Positions 42,135 to 51,133 of a stretch of 53,272 nucleotides of DNA are shown here, in pieces. A program made the translations under genes and the position numbers. Below the pieces are notes generated by a model that worked only from the letters and a program-made list of their open reading frames with translations, was not told the DNA's origin and ran no database searches. The stretch is from Oxalobacter formigenes (GTDB lineage Bacteria; Pseudomonadota; Gammaproteobacteria; Burkholderiales; Burkholderiaceae_D): assembly GCA_023667225.1 (NCBI GenBank), contig JAMPAN010000001.1, forward strand, positions 334,682 through 387,953, read 5' to 3'. Every line of letters starts with the position of its first letter. Positions within the stretch are counted from its first letter, which is position 1.

Positions 42135-42881
42135 TCAATATGCCACAACGTTGGTCCAGCGGACGAGGAATTCGCGTTCAACGGGCTGGCCTTTGACGAG
42201 GTGGCTGGCAGCAACGATAGGCAGCCATTTCTGTACATAATCCGGGTCGCAGCCGTTTTTTTCGCAAAAGAGGGCCATGTATTTTTCTGCCTGCTGGTTC
42301 TGGCTTTGCAGTTTGAAGAGCAGGTAGGTGCGGGCGGCGTCGGCGCTGGCGTTTCCCTGGGTGGCGTGGGCCCAGTCCAGCACGAAGGCTTTGCCGTCTT
42401 CGGTGATGATGATGTTGCCGGGGTTCATGTCGCCGTGGCAGAGTTTGAGGTGTCTGGGCAGGCTGCCCAGGCGGGCGTGCAGTTCGAATTGCACGGAATG
42501 GCTCAGGCCCGACAGGCCGATTCGCTCGTACATTTTGTCGGTAAGGTGCCTGAGTTTTCCTGCGCTGTATCCGTGCATGGCAAGCTGGACTTCTACCATG
42601 CGCGCCAGGCAGGCATCGGCTTTTTCGGGGTTTTCTTCCATCATTTTCGCCAGGGTTTTGCCTTCGATGAAGCGGGTGACGATGGCCCACCGGCCGTCAA
42701 TTTTGTTGACGCCTTCCAGCGGCGGGATTGGGAAGCCGGTTTCTTCAACGATGGCGTGGTTGTGGGCTTCGTTGAGGATATCGGCCAGGGAATAGCCTTT
42801 TTCGAAGAGTTTGACGGCGGTGTTGCCTTCCCGGTAGATGATTTTGTTGGGACGGGTGGCGATGATGTTGTCCGGTTTCAT
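42135..42881 (-). CDS. Aminoglycoside phosphotransferase-family kinase-like protein
   Basis: 248 residues with a protein-kinase-like fold. The active-site loop is CHGDMNPGN (Asp151, Asn156), and the metal-binding Asp169 lies in VLDWAHA. An N-terminal Lys in NTAVKLFEKG could bind ATP. The family covers antibiotic, choline and small-molecule kinases; the substrate is unknown and resistance should not be assumed. Its ATG overlaps the adhE stop (ATGA), so it is translated with adhE. The base composition is like the chromosome and not like the adjoining AT-rich island. Confidence 0.85.
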   Translation of the reverse strand: MKPDNIIATRPNKIIYREGNTAVKLFEKGYSLADILNEAHNHAIVEETGFPIPPLEGVNKIDGRWAIVTRFIEGKTLAKMMEENPEKADACLARMVEVQLAMHGYSAGKLRHLTDKMYERIGLSGLSHSVQFELHARLGSLPRHLKLCHGDMNPGNIIITEDGKAFVLDWAHATQGNASADAARTYLLFKLQSQNQQAEKYMALFCEKNGCDPDYVQKWLPIVAASHLVKGQPVEREFLVRWTNVVAY

Positions 42882-45493
42882 GCTTGCTTCTCCCTGCCGT
42901 AATAGGCATTAAGGTACATTTGCCTGATTTCGCCCAGCATCGGATAGCGCGGGTTTGTGCCGGTGCATTGGTCGTCAAAGGCCTGTTCTGTCATTTCGTC
43001 CAGTCTGGCGAGGAATTCCTGTTCGTTGATGCCGTAGTCCCGGATGGTTTTTTTGATGCCGATCCGGCTTCGCAGGGTTTCGACTGCTGTAACGAGGTTT
43101 TCAAATTTTTCCTGTTCGGTATTGCCTGCCAGTTTGAGCGCTTCGGCAATTTCGGCGTAGCGCGAGAGGGTATCGGGATAGACGTGCTGCGGGAAGGTGC
43201 CCATTCTTGGCGGGACTTCGGCTGCGTTAAAGCGCATTGCTTCGGTAATGAGCAGGGCGTTTGCTACGCCGTGCGGCAGGTGGAAGAATGCGCCGAGTTT
43301 ATGTGCCATAGAGTGGCAGACGCCCAAAAAGGCGTTGGCAAAGGCCATGCCGGCCATGGCGGCGGCGTTGGCGGTTTTTTCCCGTGCGAGCGAATCGTGC
43401 GGGCCGTTATCGTAGGCGCGGGGAAGATAGGCAAAGAGGATTTTCAGTGCGCCGACAGCCAGGCTGTCGGTATAGTCTGTTGCCATCATGGAGGCGTAAG
43501 CTTCGAGGGCGTGTGTGACGGCATCAATACCGGAGGCGGCGGTCAGCTCCGGCGGGGCTTCCATCATCATGTCGGCATCAATGATGGCCATATCCGGCAG
43601 GAGTTCATAGTCTGCCAGGGGATATTTGATGCCGGATGCTTCATCGGTAATGACGGCAAAGGGGGTGACTTCGGAGCCGGTGCCGGAGGTGGTTGGCACG
43701 GCGATGAAGCAGGCTTTTTCGCCCATGCGGGGGAAGGTGTAGATGCGTTTGCTGATGTCCATGAAGCGCATGGCCATGCCGGCAAAATCCGCATCCGGAT
43801 GTTCGTACAGCACCCACATGATTTTGGCGGCATCCATGGCGGAGCCGCCGCCTACGGCAATGATGCAGTCCGGGCGGAAGGAGGCCATTTGCCTGGCGCC
43901 TTCGCGGGCGCAGGCCAGGGTGGGGTCGGGTTCCACATCAAAGAAGGTGGCATGGGGGATGCCCATATCATCCAGTTTTTTGGTGACGGGGCGGGTATAG
44001 CCGTTTTCGTACAGGAAGCGGTCGGTGACGATGAAGGCTCTTTTTCTGGCAAGGGGCGTTTTCAGTTCGTCCAGCGCTGTTGCCAGGCAGCCTTTGTTGA
44101 GGCAGATTTTTTCCGGTGTGCGGAACCAGAGCATGTTTTCCCTCCTTTCGGCAACGGTTTTGATGTTGAGCAGGTGCTTGACGCCGACGTTTTCGCTGAC
44201 GGAGTTGTTTCCCCAGGAGCCGCAGCCCAGTGTCATGGAGGGCGGCAGGCTGAAGTTGTATAAATTGCCGATGCCGCCGAAGCTGGAGGGCGAATTGATG
44301 ACGATGCGGCAAGCCTGCATGCGCCGGGTGAATTGCTCAATTTTTTCTCTGGCGGCGTCTGTGTCGGCAAAAAGGGAGGCGGTGTGCCCGTGGCCGCCGT
44401 CTTCAACCAGGCGTTCTGCCTTGTTCATGGCATCTTCAAAGCTGGCCGCGCGGTACATGGCCAAAACAGGCGAGAGTTTTTCATGTGCAAATTCTTCGGA
44501 GAGGCGCACGCTGGTGACTTCGCCGATTAAAATTTTGGCGGTTTCCGCTACCTGGATACCGGCCAGCGCGGCAATGCCCGGCGCGGATTGTCCGACCACA
44601 TGGGAGTTGAGCGCGCCATTGATGATGAGGGTTTTGCGGACTTTTTCCAGTTCGTCCGGCGAGAGGAAGTGGCAGCCCCGCCGTGCAAATTCTGCCTTTG
44701 CGGCGTCATAGACGGTATCCAGCACAATGACGGATTGTTCAGAGGCGCAGATGACGCCGTTGTCAAAGGTTTTGGAGTGGATGATGGAGTTGACTGCCAG
44801 GCGGATGTCTGCGCTGCTGTCAATGACGGCGGGCACATTGCCCGCCCCGACGCCGATGGCCGGGGTGCCGGAGGAATAGGCGGATTTGACCATGCCCGGC
44901 CCGCCGGTGGCCAGGATGGTATCTGCCTCGCGCATGACCAGGTTGGTCAGCTCTAGGGTGGGATAATCCACCCAGCTGATAATCCCTTCCGGCGCACCGG
45001 CTTTGACAGCGGCTTCCAGCACGATTTTGGCCGCCGCGATGGTGCTTTCCCTGGCGCGGGGGTGGGGAGAAATGATGATGCCGTTTCGCGTTTTGAGCGC
45101 AATCAGCGTTTTGAATATGGCGGTGGATGTCGGGTTGGTGGTAGGGATAACGGCGGCCACTACGCCGACAGGCTCGGCATATTTCCGGATGCCGGCGGCG
45201 GCATCTTCTTCTATGAGGCCGCAGGTTTTTGTATCTTTATAGGTGTTGTAAATAAATTCGCTGGCAAAGTGGTTTTTGAGTACTTTGTCTTCCAGCTGGC
45301 CCATGCCGGTTTCTGCTATGGCCAGTTTTGCCAGGGGAATGCGTGCGGCTGAAGCGGCTGAAGCGGCTGCCAGGAATATCCGGTCAACCTGTTCCTGCGT
45401 GTAGGCGGCGAAAATCCGCTGCGCTGCCCTTGTCCTGTCCATCGCTGTGTGCAAGCTGTCGGCATCTTTTACTGTTTCATACGGCGTTGCCAT
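42878..45493 (-). CDS. adhE: Bifunctional acetaldehyde-CoA/alcohol dehydrogenase
   Basis: Fermentative enzyme reducing acetyl-CoA to acetaldehyde and then ethanol with NADH. About 871 residues from ATG 45493, with AAAGGAGGG before it. The N-terminal aldehyde dehydrogenase half has IPTTNPTST, GGPGMVKSAYSSGTPAIG and the catalytic Cys in NGVICASEQ. The iron-dependent alcohol dehydrogenase half begins near RTPEKICLNKGCL and has GGGSAMDAAK and iron-ligand histidines in CHSMAHKLGAFFHLPHG. It is full length. The kinase-like gene overlaps its end. Confidence 0.96.
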   Translation of the reverse strand: MATPYETVKDADSLHTAMDRTRAAQRIFAAYTQEQVDRIFLAAASAASAARIPLAKLAIAETGMGQLEDKVLKNHFASEFIYNTYKDTKTCGLIEEDAAAGIRKYAEPVGVVAAVIPTTNPTSTAIFKTLIALKTRNGIIISPHPRARESTIAAAKIVLEAAVKAGAPEGIISWVDYPTLELTNLVMREADTILATGGPGMVKSAYSSGTPAIGVGAGNVPAVIDSSADIRLAVNSIIHSKTFDNGVICASEQSVIVLDTVYDAAKAEFARRGCHFLSPDELEKVRKTLIINGALNSHVVGQSAPGIAALAGIQVAETAKILIGEVTSVRLSEEFAHEKLSPVLAMYRAASFEDAMNKAERLVEDGGHGHTASLFADTDAAREKIEQFTRRMQACRIVINSPSSFGGIGNLYNFSLPPSMTLGCGSWGNNSVSENVGVKHLLNIKTVAERRENMLWFRTPEKICLNKGCLATALDELKTPLARKRAFIVTDRFLYENGYTRPVTKKLDDMGIPHATFFDVEPDPTLACAREGARQMASFRPDCIIAVGGGSAMDAAKIMWVLYEHPDADFAGMAMRFMDISKRIYTFPRMGEKACFIAVPTTSGTGSEVTPFAVITDEASGIKYPLADYELLPDMAIIDADMMMEAPPELTAASGIDAVTHALEAYASMMATDYTDSLAVGALKILFAYLPRAYDNGPHDSLAREKTANAAAMAGMAFANAFLGVCHSMAHKLGAFFHLPHGVANALLITEAMRFNAAEVPPRMGTFPQHVYPDTLSRYAEIAEALKLAGNTEQEKFENLVTAVETLRSRIGIKKTIRDYGINEQEFLARLDEMTEQAFDDQCTGTNPRYPMLGEIRQMYLNAYYGREKQA

Positions 45494-45639
45494 ATTTTTC
45501 CCTCCTTTATCCGGGCTGCCGGCCGCGAAAGGCAAACCGCGACGCCTGTCCCGGTAACAGGAGAAATACTAACAGTTATTTGGGCTGATGGCAGGTGCTG
45601 CCCTGTATTTTTTACGTTTTTTGTGGGCAGCTGGCAGGG

Positions 45640-46657
45640 TTATACGCGGTAGTAGCGCCGGTACCAGTCAACAAAGCGCGCTACGCCTTCCCTGAAAGAG
45701 GTTTGCGGGCGGTAGCCAAAGCGGTTTTCCAGGTCGGATACATCCGCATAGGTATCGGGCATGTCGCCGGGTTGCAGCGGCAGCAGTTCTTTTTGGGCGG
45801 TTTTGCCAAGGGCGGCTTCGAAAGCCTCAATGTAGTCCATGAGCCGGACGGGCTGGCTGTTGCCGATGTTGTAAACCCGCCAGGGCGCTGTGCTGGAGGC
45901 CGGATCCGGTCGCTGCCCGTTCCATTCGGGATCGCTTTCTGCCGGGTGGTCAAGAACGCGGATGATGCCTTCCACGATATCGTCAATGTAGGTGAAATCG
46001 CGCCGGTGGTTGCCGTAGTTGAAGACTTTGAGGGGTTTATCCTCAAGGATGGCTTTGACAAACTGAAAGGGCACCATGTCGGGTCTTCCCCAGGGGCCAT
46101 AGACGGTGAAGAACCGCAGCCCGGTTGTCGGCAGGCCGTACAGGTGGCTGTAGGCATGCGCCATGAGTTCGTTGGCTTTTTTGGTGGCGGCGTAAAAGTT
46201 TAAGGGATGGTCCACATTATCGTGGACGGAAAAGGGCATGGTGGTGTTGGCGCCATAAACGCTGGAGCTGCTGGCATAGACAAGGTGGCTGATGCCATGA
46301 TGCCGGCAACCTTCAAGAAGGTTGGCAAAGCCGACGATGTTGCTGTCGATATAGGCCATCGGGTTTGAGAGGGAATAGCGCACGCCGGCCTGTGCCGCCA
46401 GGTGAACAACCCATCTGAATGGGCGGCTGGCAAACAGGGCTTTTACGCCTTCCCTGTCAGCCAGATCCAGGCGGATATGGGTATAGCGGGGGGGGGGAGG
46501 AAAAGCTGGCGAGACGGGCAAGCCGGGCTTCTTTCAGCGCCGGGTCGTAGTAGTTGTTGTGGTTATCCAGGCCGGTAACGGTATCGCCGCGATCAAGCAG
46601 GCGAAGCACCAGGGCCGAACCAATGAAACCGGCCGCGCCGGTAACAAGGATGTTCAT
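45640..46657 (-). pseudogene. NAD-dependent sugar epimerase (UDP-glucuronate 4-epimerase-like), split by one base at a C10 tract
   Basis: Short-chain dehydrogenase-type sugar-nucleotide epimerase. The first 60 codons from ATG 46657 carry the NAD motif GAAGFIGSA; the rest of the protein continues in another frame and carries the catalytic YAATKK (Tyr-x-x-x-Lys), [10 protein letters not shown] and [11 protein letters not shown], matching CapI/UDP-glucuronate 4-epimerases. The frames meet at ten C (46488-46497). Nine C would give [17 protein letters not shown] and one open frame of about 338 residues. So this copy is either in a phase-OFF state or holds a sequencing error. It overlaps the glycosyltransferase gene upstream (ATGA). 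Confidence 0.88.
46488..46497. repeat. Poly-G/C tract of 10 inside the epimerase gene
   Basis: Ten G on the plus strand, ten C on the coding strand. The gene switches frame exactly here. Loss of one or gain of two bases restores the full epimerase frame. Confidence 0.92.
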
Positions 46658-47667
46658 CGGAGGCTTTCCTGTGTGGGCGGATGTTGTTCTGCCCGGTTTT
46701 GCTGTTTAAGCCAGGTTTCCCGTGTCTGGATAATGTTGGCTTTGACCAGCGGCACATATTTTTCCATGACGGAATCCTGCACTTCGTTGCGGTTGCGCAG
46801 GGAAAAATAGGAGTCGTCTGTTGGCAATGAGGCGGAACGTTGACCGGCTCGCCCTTTGCGCTGTTTCATGCCGTATTCTTCCCAGGATTTGCCCCAGTAA
46901 TGGTTGATGCGGATAACGGACGCGGCTTTTTCTTTTGATCGGGTGCGCACTTTATGGCCGTTTTCATTGACGGCGGCATGGCTGCCGATGAAGCAGCCAT
47001 GATGACCTTCCATGGTAAAGGCGGCGCGCGGGTTGATGATGGGTTTCATGAATTCATCCGGTTCCGGCGCGTGTGCCGTAAAGCGTTCTATTACCAGATC
47101 ATCGCTGTAGTTTTTGTGCCCGTTGTCGCCATATATGAGCCAGTGCATGGACAGCCCTACTTCATCTTTGTAGTCTTCCAGTATTTCCGGGATGGTGGGC
47201 TTTGCCAGCGGCACGATGAATTCATCGGCATCAATATAGGCCAGCCAGCGCGTTTCCATCCTGAAGCGGCGGAGCGCATCGTTATAGGCATTAATTTGCT
47301 GGCGCAGGCCGGGCCAGGGGATATGCACCACTACCCCCCCCTTAATATAGGGGGCCAGGATTTCTGCCGTATTGTCGGATGAGCCGTTATCGTAGATGAA
47401 GAAGATATCCACGCCCACTAGCTTGTGGTATTCGATCCATTCGGCCAGATACAGTCCCTCATCTTTCACGATAGCGGCAACGGCCAGGAAATGTGGAAAC
47501 GGCCCGGCATTGTCTTTTCTGAAGCGGGGGCTGTGAAAGTAGGCTTTGTGTGCGTAGTAATCGCTGACGCAATTACGGGAGATGGCATCCCTTAAGCCGG
47601 GCGAGGTGATAAAGCAGCGCGCCAGTTTCCGGAATGTTTCTCCCCAGGTTTTTTTTCGCCGTTGCAT
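46654..47667 (-). CDS. Glycosyltransferase, family 92 / GT2-like
   Basis: About 337 residues from ATG 47667; a start at 47685 adds six. Recognisable parts are VAAIVKDEGLYLAEWIEYH, VDIFFIYDNGSSDNT with a nucleotide-sugar Asp, and the metal-binding WLAYIDADEFIVP (a DxD). HHGCFIGSHA and IRINHYWGKSWEEY follow. These fit the GT92/DUF23-like group that builds cell-surface polysaccharides. Eight G on the coding strand encode part of IKGGVVVHIP, a further potential slip site. It overlaps the epimerase start by four bases and forms a unit with it. Confidence 0.88.
   Translation of the reverse strand: MQRRKKTWGETFRKLARCFITSPGLRDAISRNCVSDYYAHKAYFHSPRFRKDNAGPFPHFLAVAAIVKDEGLYLAEWIEYHKLVGVDIFFIYDNGSSDNTAEILAPYIKGGVVVHIPWPGLRQQINAYNDALRRFRMETRWLAYIDADEFIVPLAKPTIPEILEDYKDEVGLSMHWLIYGDNGHKNYSDDLVIERFTAHAPEPDEFMKPIINPRAAFTMEGHHGCFIGSHAAVNENGHKVRTRSKEKAASVIRINHYWGKSWEEYGMKQRKGRAGQRSASLPTDDSYFSLRNRNEVQDSVMEKYVPLVKANIIQTRETWLKQQNRAEQHPPTQESLR
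47334..47341. repeat. Run of eight C in the glycosyltransferase gene
   Basis: Eight C on the plus strand, read as eight G on the coding strand, within the codons for Lys-Gly-Gly-Val. The frame is intact at this length. Confidence 0.9.
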
Positions 47668-47721
47668 CCGCGCATTATATCGCATTATCCAGGCGGATAG
47701 GCCTGGTTGTGCATTGCCGTA

Positions 47722-48240
47722 TCAGGACTGCTTTTGCTGTTCTTCGAGCAGTTCGTTGATTTGCGAGTAAATTTCCAGCACTTCACCCTGGGCCGAGATG
47801 ACTTGCGCCTGGGCGGCCTGGACTTTCAGCATAACCGCCATTTTTTGCGATTCGTCTTTTGCGCCTCTCATTTCGGCCATGACCTGCGCCAGCTGCCGCT
47901 GGGCTTCTTCCAGGCGTTTCTGGGCTTCTTCAAGCATATCCTGCAGGCGTTCCATAGTGTCGGCAATGGCATTTTTGCTTTCTTCTGCGCCGGAGGTTGA
48001 CAGTGGTTCGGTTTCTGCCTGTTGGGGAGAATAGCCTGCTTTGCTGTTTTCTGCCGGTTTATCCTCTCCCGTATCTCTGGCATAGCGGCCAATGGCTTCC
48101 TGCGAGAGGTTGACGGTGGTGCTGCCTGCCGAAAGGGGGGCGGTTTCCTTAACGGCGCTGACGGCGCCTGTCGTGATTTCAGCGGAATAACCGGCTGCCG
48201 GACGGGCGGTTACGGTGGGCTGGGCATAGATGATTTGCAT
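47722..48240 (-). CDS. Coiled-coil protein of unknown function
   Basis: 172 residues from ATG 48240, with AAAGGAGG upstream. The N-terminal half is low-complexity with a TVNLSQEAIGRYARD segment; the C-terminal half from about 95 is a long amphipathic helix of the coiled-coil type (TMERLQDMLEEAQKRLEEA, VLEIYSQINELLEEQQ). There is no signal peptide. I do not recognise the family. A longer frame to 48618 runs into the serine hydrolase gene and is not likely. It lies 54 bases upstream of the glycosyltransferase gene on the same strand. Confidence 0.75.
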   Translation of the reverse strand: MQIIYAQPTVTARPAAGYSAEITTGAVSAVKETAPLSAGSTTVNLSQEAIGRYARDTGEDKPAENSKAGYSPQQAETEPLSTSGAEESKNAIADTMERLQDMLEEAQKRLEEAQRQLAQVMAEMRGAKDESQKMAVMLKVQAAQAQVISAQGEVLEIYSQINELLEEQQKQS

Positions 48241-48410
48241 GGCAGGCCTCCTTTTTCCTGTTGTTGCCCTGCTGGCGGCAGGGCGGGCAAGCAAGACTCT
48301 TTTCTTTTCATCGGCAGATTTGGCCAAATCTTGATGCTGTTTGTCCTGGCGGCAAAGGTAAAAAGAAGCCCGCCTTTGGCAGGAGGCGGGCGGCGGTGCG
48401 GCAACCGGAT

Positions 48411-49574
48411 TTATTGCGGCAGGCAGGCATAGATGGCGTTTCGGATGCCGGTGGAGACCGGGTCGTTCCGGACGCTGGCTGCGGTGGTTGTCATGATGAC
48501 AACCGAGAGTTTTTTGGCCGGGTCGGCGAACCATTTGCAGCCGTAAACGCCGCCCCAGTAGCGTGTGCCGGGCGATTGCGGGGTTTGCGCCAGCGCCGGG
48601 TTGAGCAGGATGCCCCATCCCAGGCCAAATCCGGCGCTGGGATCGCGCGGCATGCCGTTGGGCAGGATGTTGGCGGACATCTGTGCCATGAGGGGTTTGC
48701 CAACGGTGGGCAGGGTGTCTGTCCGGATGGCTTCGACCAGGCGGATCAGGTCTGCGCCGGTTCCGGTGAGCCCTACGCCGCCTGACGGGTATTCCCTGGA
48801 GAGCCAGGCGCGTTCCGGGGAAAAGAGGAAGTGCCAGCCGTCTTCATTGATGACAAGTTGTTTTTCCGACATGGGTTTCAGGATGCCGTTTTCTATGCAG
48901 TGCGGGATGGTTGTCCTGCTGCGGTCTTTTTCTGTGATGTGAAAGGCGGTATCTGTCATGCCGAGCGGGCCGGTTACCAGGGCCTGCATGGCTTCGGGGA
49001 AGGATGCGCCGCAGGCGCGGGCAACGATTGCTCCCATGACTTCGGGCGCAAGGGAGTATTGCCAGGAAGTGCCAGGTTCGTAGATGAGGGGAGCCGAGGC
49101 CAGACGCCGGAGGTTTTCTTCCAGGGAAAGGCCGGAAATGTCCAGGCCGTCTGATACGCCTGCCTGCGCATAGGGACCGTTTTCCGGCTGCGCCCAGCGG
49201 TAGTCCAGCCCGGCTGTGTGGGAAAGGAGCTGGCGAATGGTGATGACGGGTGTTTTCCCATCGGCGGTTGCCGGGGTGAAATCCGGCAGCCAGCGGGTAA
49301 CCGGGTCATCCAGCTGCATTTTTCCCTGTTCGATGAGCGCGGCGGCGGCCAGGCTGGTAAATGCTTTGGTAATGGAGGCCAGGCGAAAGAGGGAATGGCG
49401 CTGCATGGGAAGGCGTTTTTCCGGGTCGGCATAGCCGGCGGCATGGTGATAAACCGTTTGCCCATCATGGGCAATGACAACAACCGTACCGTGAATCCGT
49501 TTTTCGGCGAGGCCGGTTTCAATAACCTGGTTGACGGCATCTGTTAAAGGCTGGTAGGCGGAGCGGGTTTGCAT
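48411..49574 (-). CDS. Beta-lactamase-family serine hydrolase (class C-like/EstB-like)
   Basis: 387 residues. The nucleophile motif is Ser67-x-x-Lys70 in RLASITKAFTSL. A Tyr-x-x motif in WQYSLAPEVMG lies where class C enzymes have YAN; a clear KTG box is replaced by a glycine-rich region (SGGVGLTGTG, later GTRYWGGVYG). This is the pattern of esterases and transesterases such as EstB. There is no obvious signal peptide, so a cytosolic esterase is more likely than a true beta-lactamase. Ribosome site before 49574: AGGAAAAC. Confidence 0.87.
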   Translation of the reverse strand: MQTRSAYQPLTDAVNQVIETGLAEKRIHGTVVVIAHDGQTVYHHAAGYADPEKRLPMQRHSLFRLASITKAFTSLAAAALIEQGKMQLDDPVTRWLPDFTPATADGKTPVITIRQLLSHTAGLDYRWAQPENGPYAQAGVSDGLDISGLSLEENLRRLASAPLIYEPGTSWQYSLAPEVMGAIVARACGASFPEAMQALVTGPLGMTDTAFHITEKDRSRTTIPHCIENGILKPMSEKQLVINEDGWHFLFSPERAWLSREYPSGGVGLTGTGADLIRLVEAIRTDTLPTVGKPLMAQMSANILPNGMPRDPSAGFGLGWGILLNPALAQTPQSPGTRYWGGVYGCKWFADPAKKLSVVIMTTTAASVRNDPVSTGIRNAIYACLPQ

Positions 49575-49649
49575 GGTGTTTTCCTGTGAGAAGGGTAAAA
49601 ATAACAGCCGTTTCTTTCATGATACGGATTTTTTGGCAAGAAATCACTG

Positions 49650-50501
49650 CTAGTACCAGTCGTGTTTTTCATGGCGGTCAAGTGCGTTGATTGCTGCCAT
49701 GTTTTCATCAGACAGGGAAAAATCAAAGATATCCAGGTTTTCCCGGATATGGCCGGGGCTGGATGAACCGGGTATGACGGCCACGTTTTTTTGCAGGTGC
49801 CAGCGGAGAATGACCTGGGCGGCAGATTTGTTGTGTGCCTGCGCAATCCGTGCAATGACGGGGTTTTGCAACAGGGCTGCCGTATATCCCCGGCCGCCCA
49901 GCGGATACCAGCTTTGTACCACGATGCCTTTTCTCTGGATATAGTGAGTGACATCGTTATCCTGGCAGTAGGGATGGATTTCGTTTTGGATAAGCGCCGG
50001 CATGACAGTAATTTGCGGCAGGAAGCGTTCCAGTCCGGCAATGTAAAAGCATGAAAGCCCCAGAGAGCGGATTTTGCCGGCTTTAACGGCTTGTTCCATA
50101 GCTTTATAGGCTTTGGCATCGTGGGTGCCGGGATGATGGAGGAGCATCATGTCGATATACCCCGTATCAAGATTTTTCAGCGCTGTTTCAATGGCTTCTC
50201 CGGCATGGACATACTGATTCGGATACAGTTTGGTGATGAGGAAAACGGTTTCGCGGGGAACGCCGGATTGCCTGATGCCCTGGCCGACGCCTTGTTCATT
50301 GCGGTACAGGGAAGCGGTGTCAATGAGTCTGCCTCCTGCCTGAAGGCAGGTGCAAACCATTTGCGCGGCGGCATCATCCGAAAGGCTGTAGGTTCCCAGC
50401 CCGGCAAGGGGCATCCGGTAGCCGCTGTTTAACAGCACGGTTTTAGATTTCAGGCTGAAGGCGCCGGGGGCTTCCGGCTTTTGGGTGAACGGCGGTTTCA
50501 T
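49650..50501 (-). CDS. Aldo/keto reductase
   Basis: NADPH-dependent reductase of the (beta/alpha)8 AKR fold. 283 residues from ATG 50501. The tetrad is visible: Asp61 in RLIDTASLY, Tyr66 in the same stretch, Lys91 in FLITKLYP and His122 in MLLHHPG. The NADP-binding AVIPGSSSPGHIRENLDIF lies near the C-terminus. The starting frame extends to 50579, but MKPPF is preferred. The substrate is unknown. It lies 75 bases upstream of the serine hydrolase on the same strand. Confidence 0.92.
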   Translation of the reverse strand: MKPPFTQKPEAPGAFSLKSKTVLLNSGYRMPLAGLGTYSLSDDAAAQMVCTCLQAGGRLIDTASLYRNEQGVGQGIRQSGVPRETVFLITKLYPNQYVHAGEAIETALKNLDTGYIDMMLLHHPGTHDAKAYKAMEQAVKAGKIRSLGLSCFYIAGLERFLPQITVMPALIQNEIHPYCQDNDVTHYIQRKGIVVQSWYPLGGRGYTAALLQNPVIARIAQAHNKSAAQVILRWHLQKNVAVIPGSSSPGHIRENLDIFDFSLSDENMAAINALDRHEKHDWY

Positions 50502-51133
50502 CAGTGTATTTTTGTCCTGTTGCTGTTTTTCTTTTGTCAGGCAAGGCCGTTTTTTGTTTTTATTGCCGCTATCGGGCAAGGTTTATTTTATCCCCATTTT
50601 TATTGCCCTCGCCTCCCTGTTATCTCTTCAAGGCGGCTGATGTTGCGGTTCCCTTTCTCGCCGCAAAAAGCTATACTAGGGATAGACTGGCTTATTTTCA
50701 GCTAAATGTTATTCTGCAGCCATCCGTAACACCTTTGATCAGCCAGAATATTTCCCGCAGGCAGGAACGGGAAATACGATATTGAAATTGCCTGAATGGC
50801 TGAAATCCGGAATAAAAGAAAACAAGGGGTAGAAAATTTCCTGAAGGATTTGCCGGGGTTATTAAAAAAGCAAAAACGCGATGGCATGAATAGAAAATGC
50901 GGGCTGGAATGCCGATTATTTAATTGAAAATTGATATATGCGATGAATTCATATTTTTAAATATCCGATACGCATTGCAATGTTCTGTCTTTTTGTGGTT
51001 TTGTTGTTTCCAGAGGAAATTTTGGGAAAGTTTCTGTTTTCATGTGAGTAACAGCGGAAGATTCCAGTCATACAGATTCAGATGAGGGGCGATTGACTGC
51101 CGATAATATTTTTCATTTGCCGCAGGAAAGAAA
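50502..51133. other. Long intergenic region before the diguanylate cyclase gene
   Basis: 632 bases, AT-rich from about 50760. The AKR gene points left, and the GGDEF gene points right, so promoters for both are expected. A 10-base palindrome ATGAATTCAT occurs near 50942. A TATACT box at about 50671 has no good -35 partner. I found no RNA gene, repeat array or credible coding frame. Confidence 0.5.

Noticed and set aside
42135-42881. Aminoglycoside resistance gene
   Set aside because: Only the general kinase fold is visible, and the gene is coupled to adhE in ordinary chromosomal context.
42884-44263. 459-codon open frame on the plus strand opposite adhE
   Set aside because: Gly/Phe-rich shadow of adhE codon usage, with no family resemblance.
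48411-49574. Antibiotic resistance by the beta-lactamase-family gene
   Set aside because: No signal peptide, no clear KTG box and YSL in place of YAN; an esterase-like role is more likely.
49544-50119. 191-codon minus-strand frame overlapping the aldo/keto reductase gene
   Set aside because: Same strand, other frame; the AKR frame has the full catalytic tetrad, and this one has no conserved feature.
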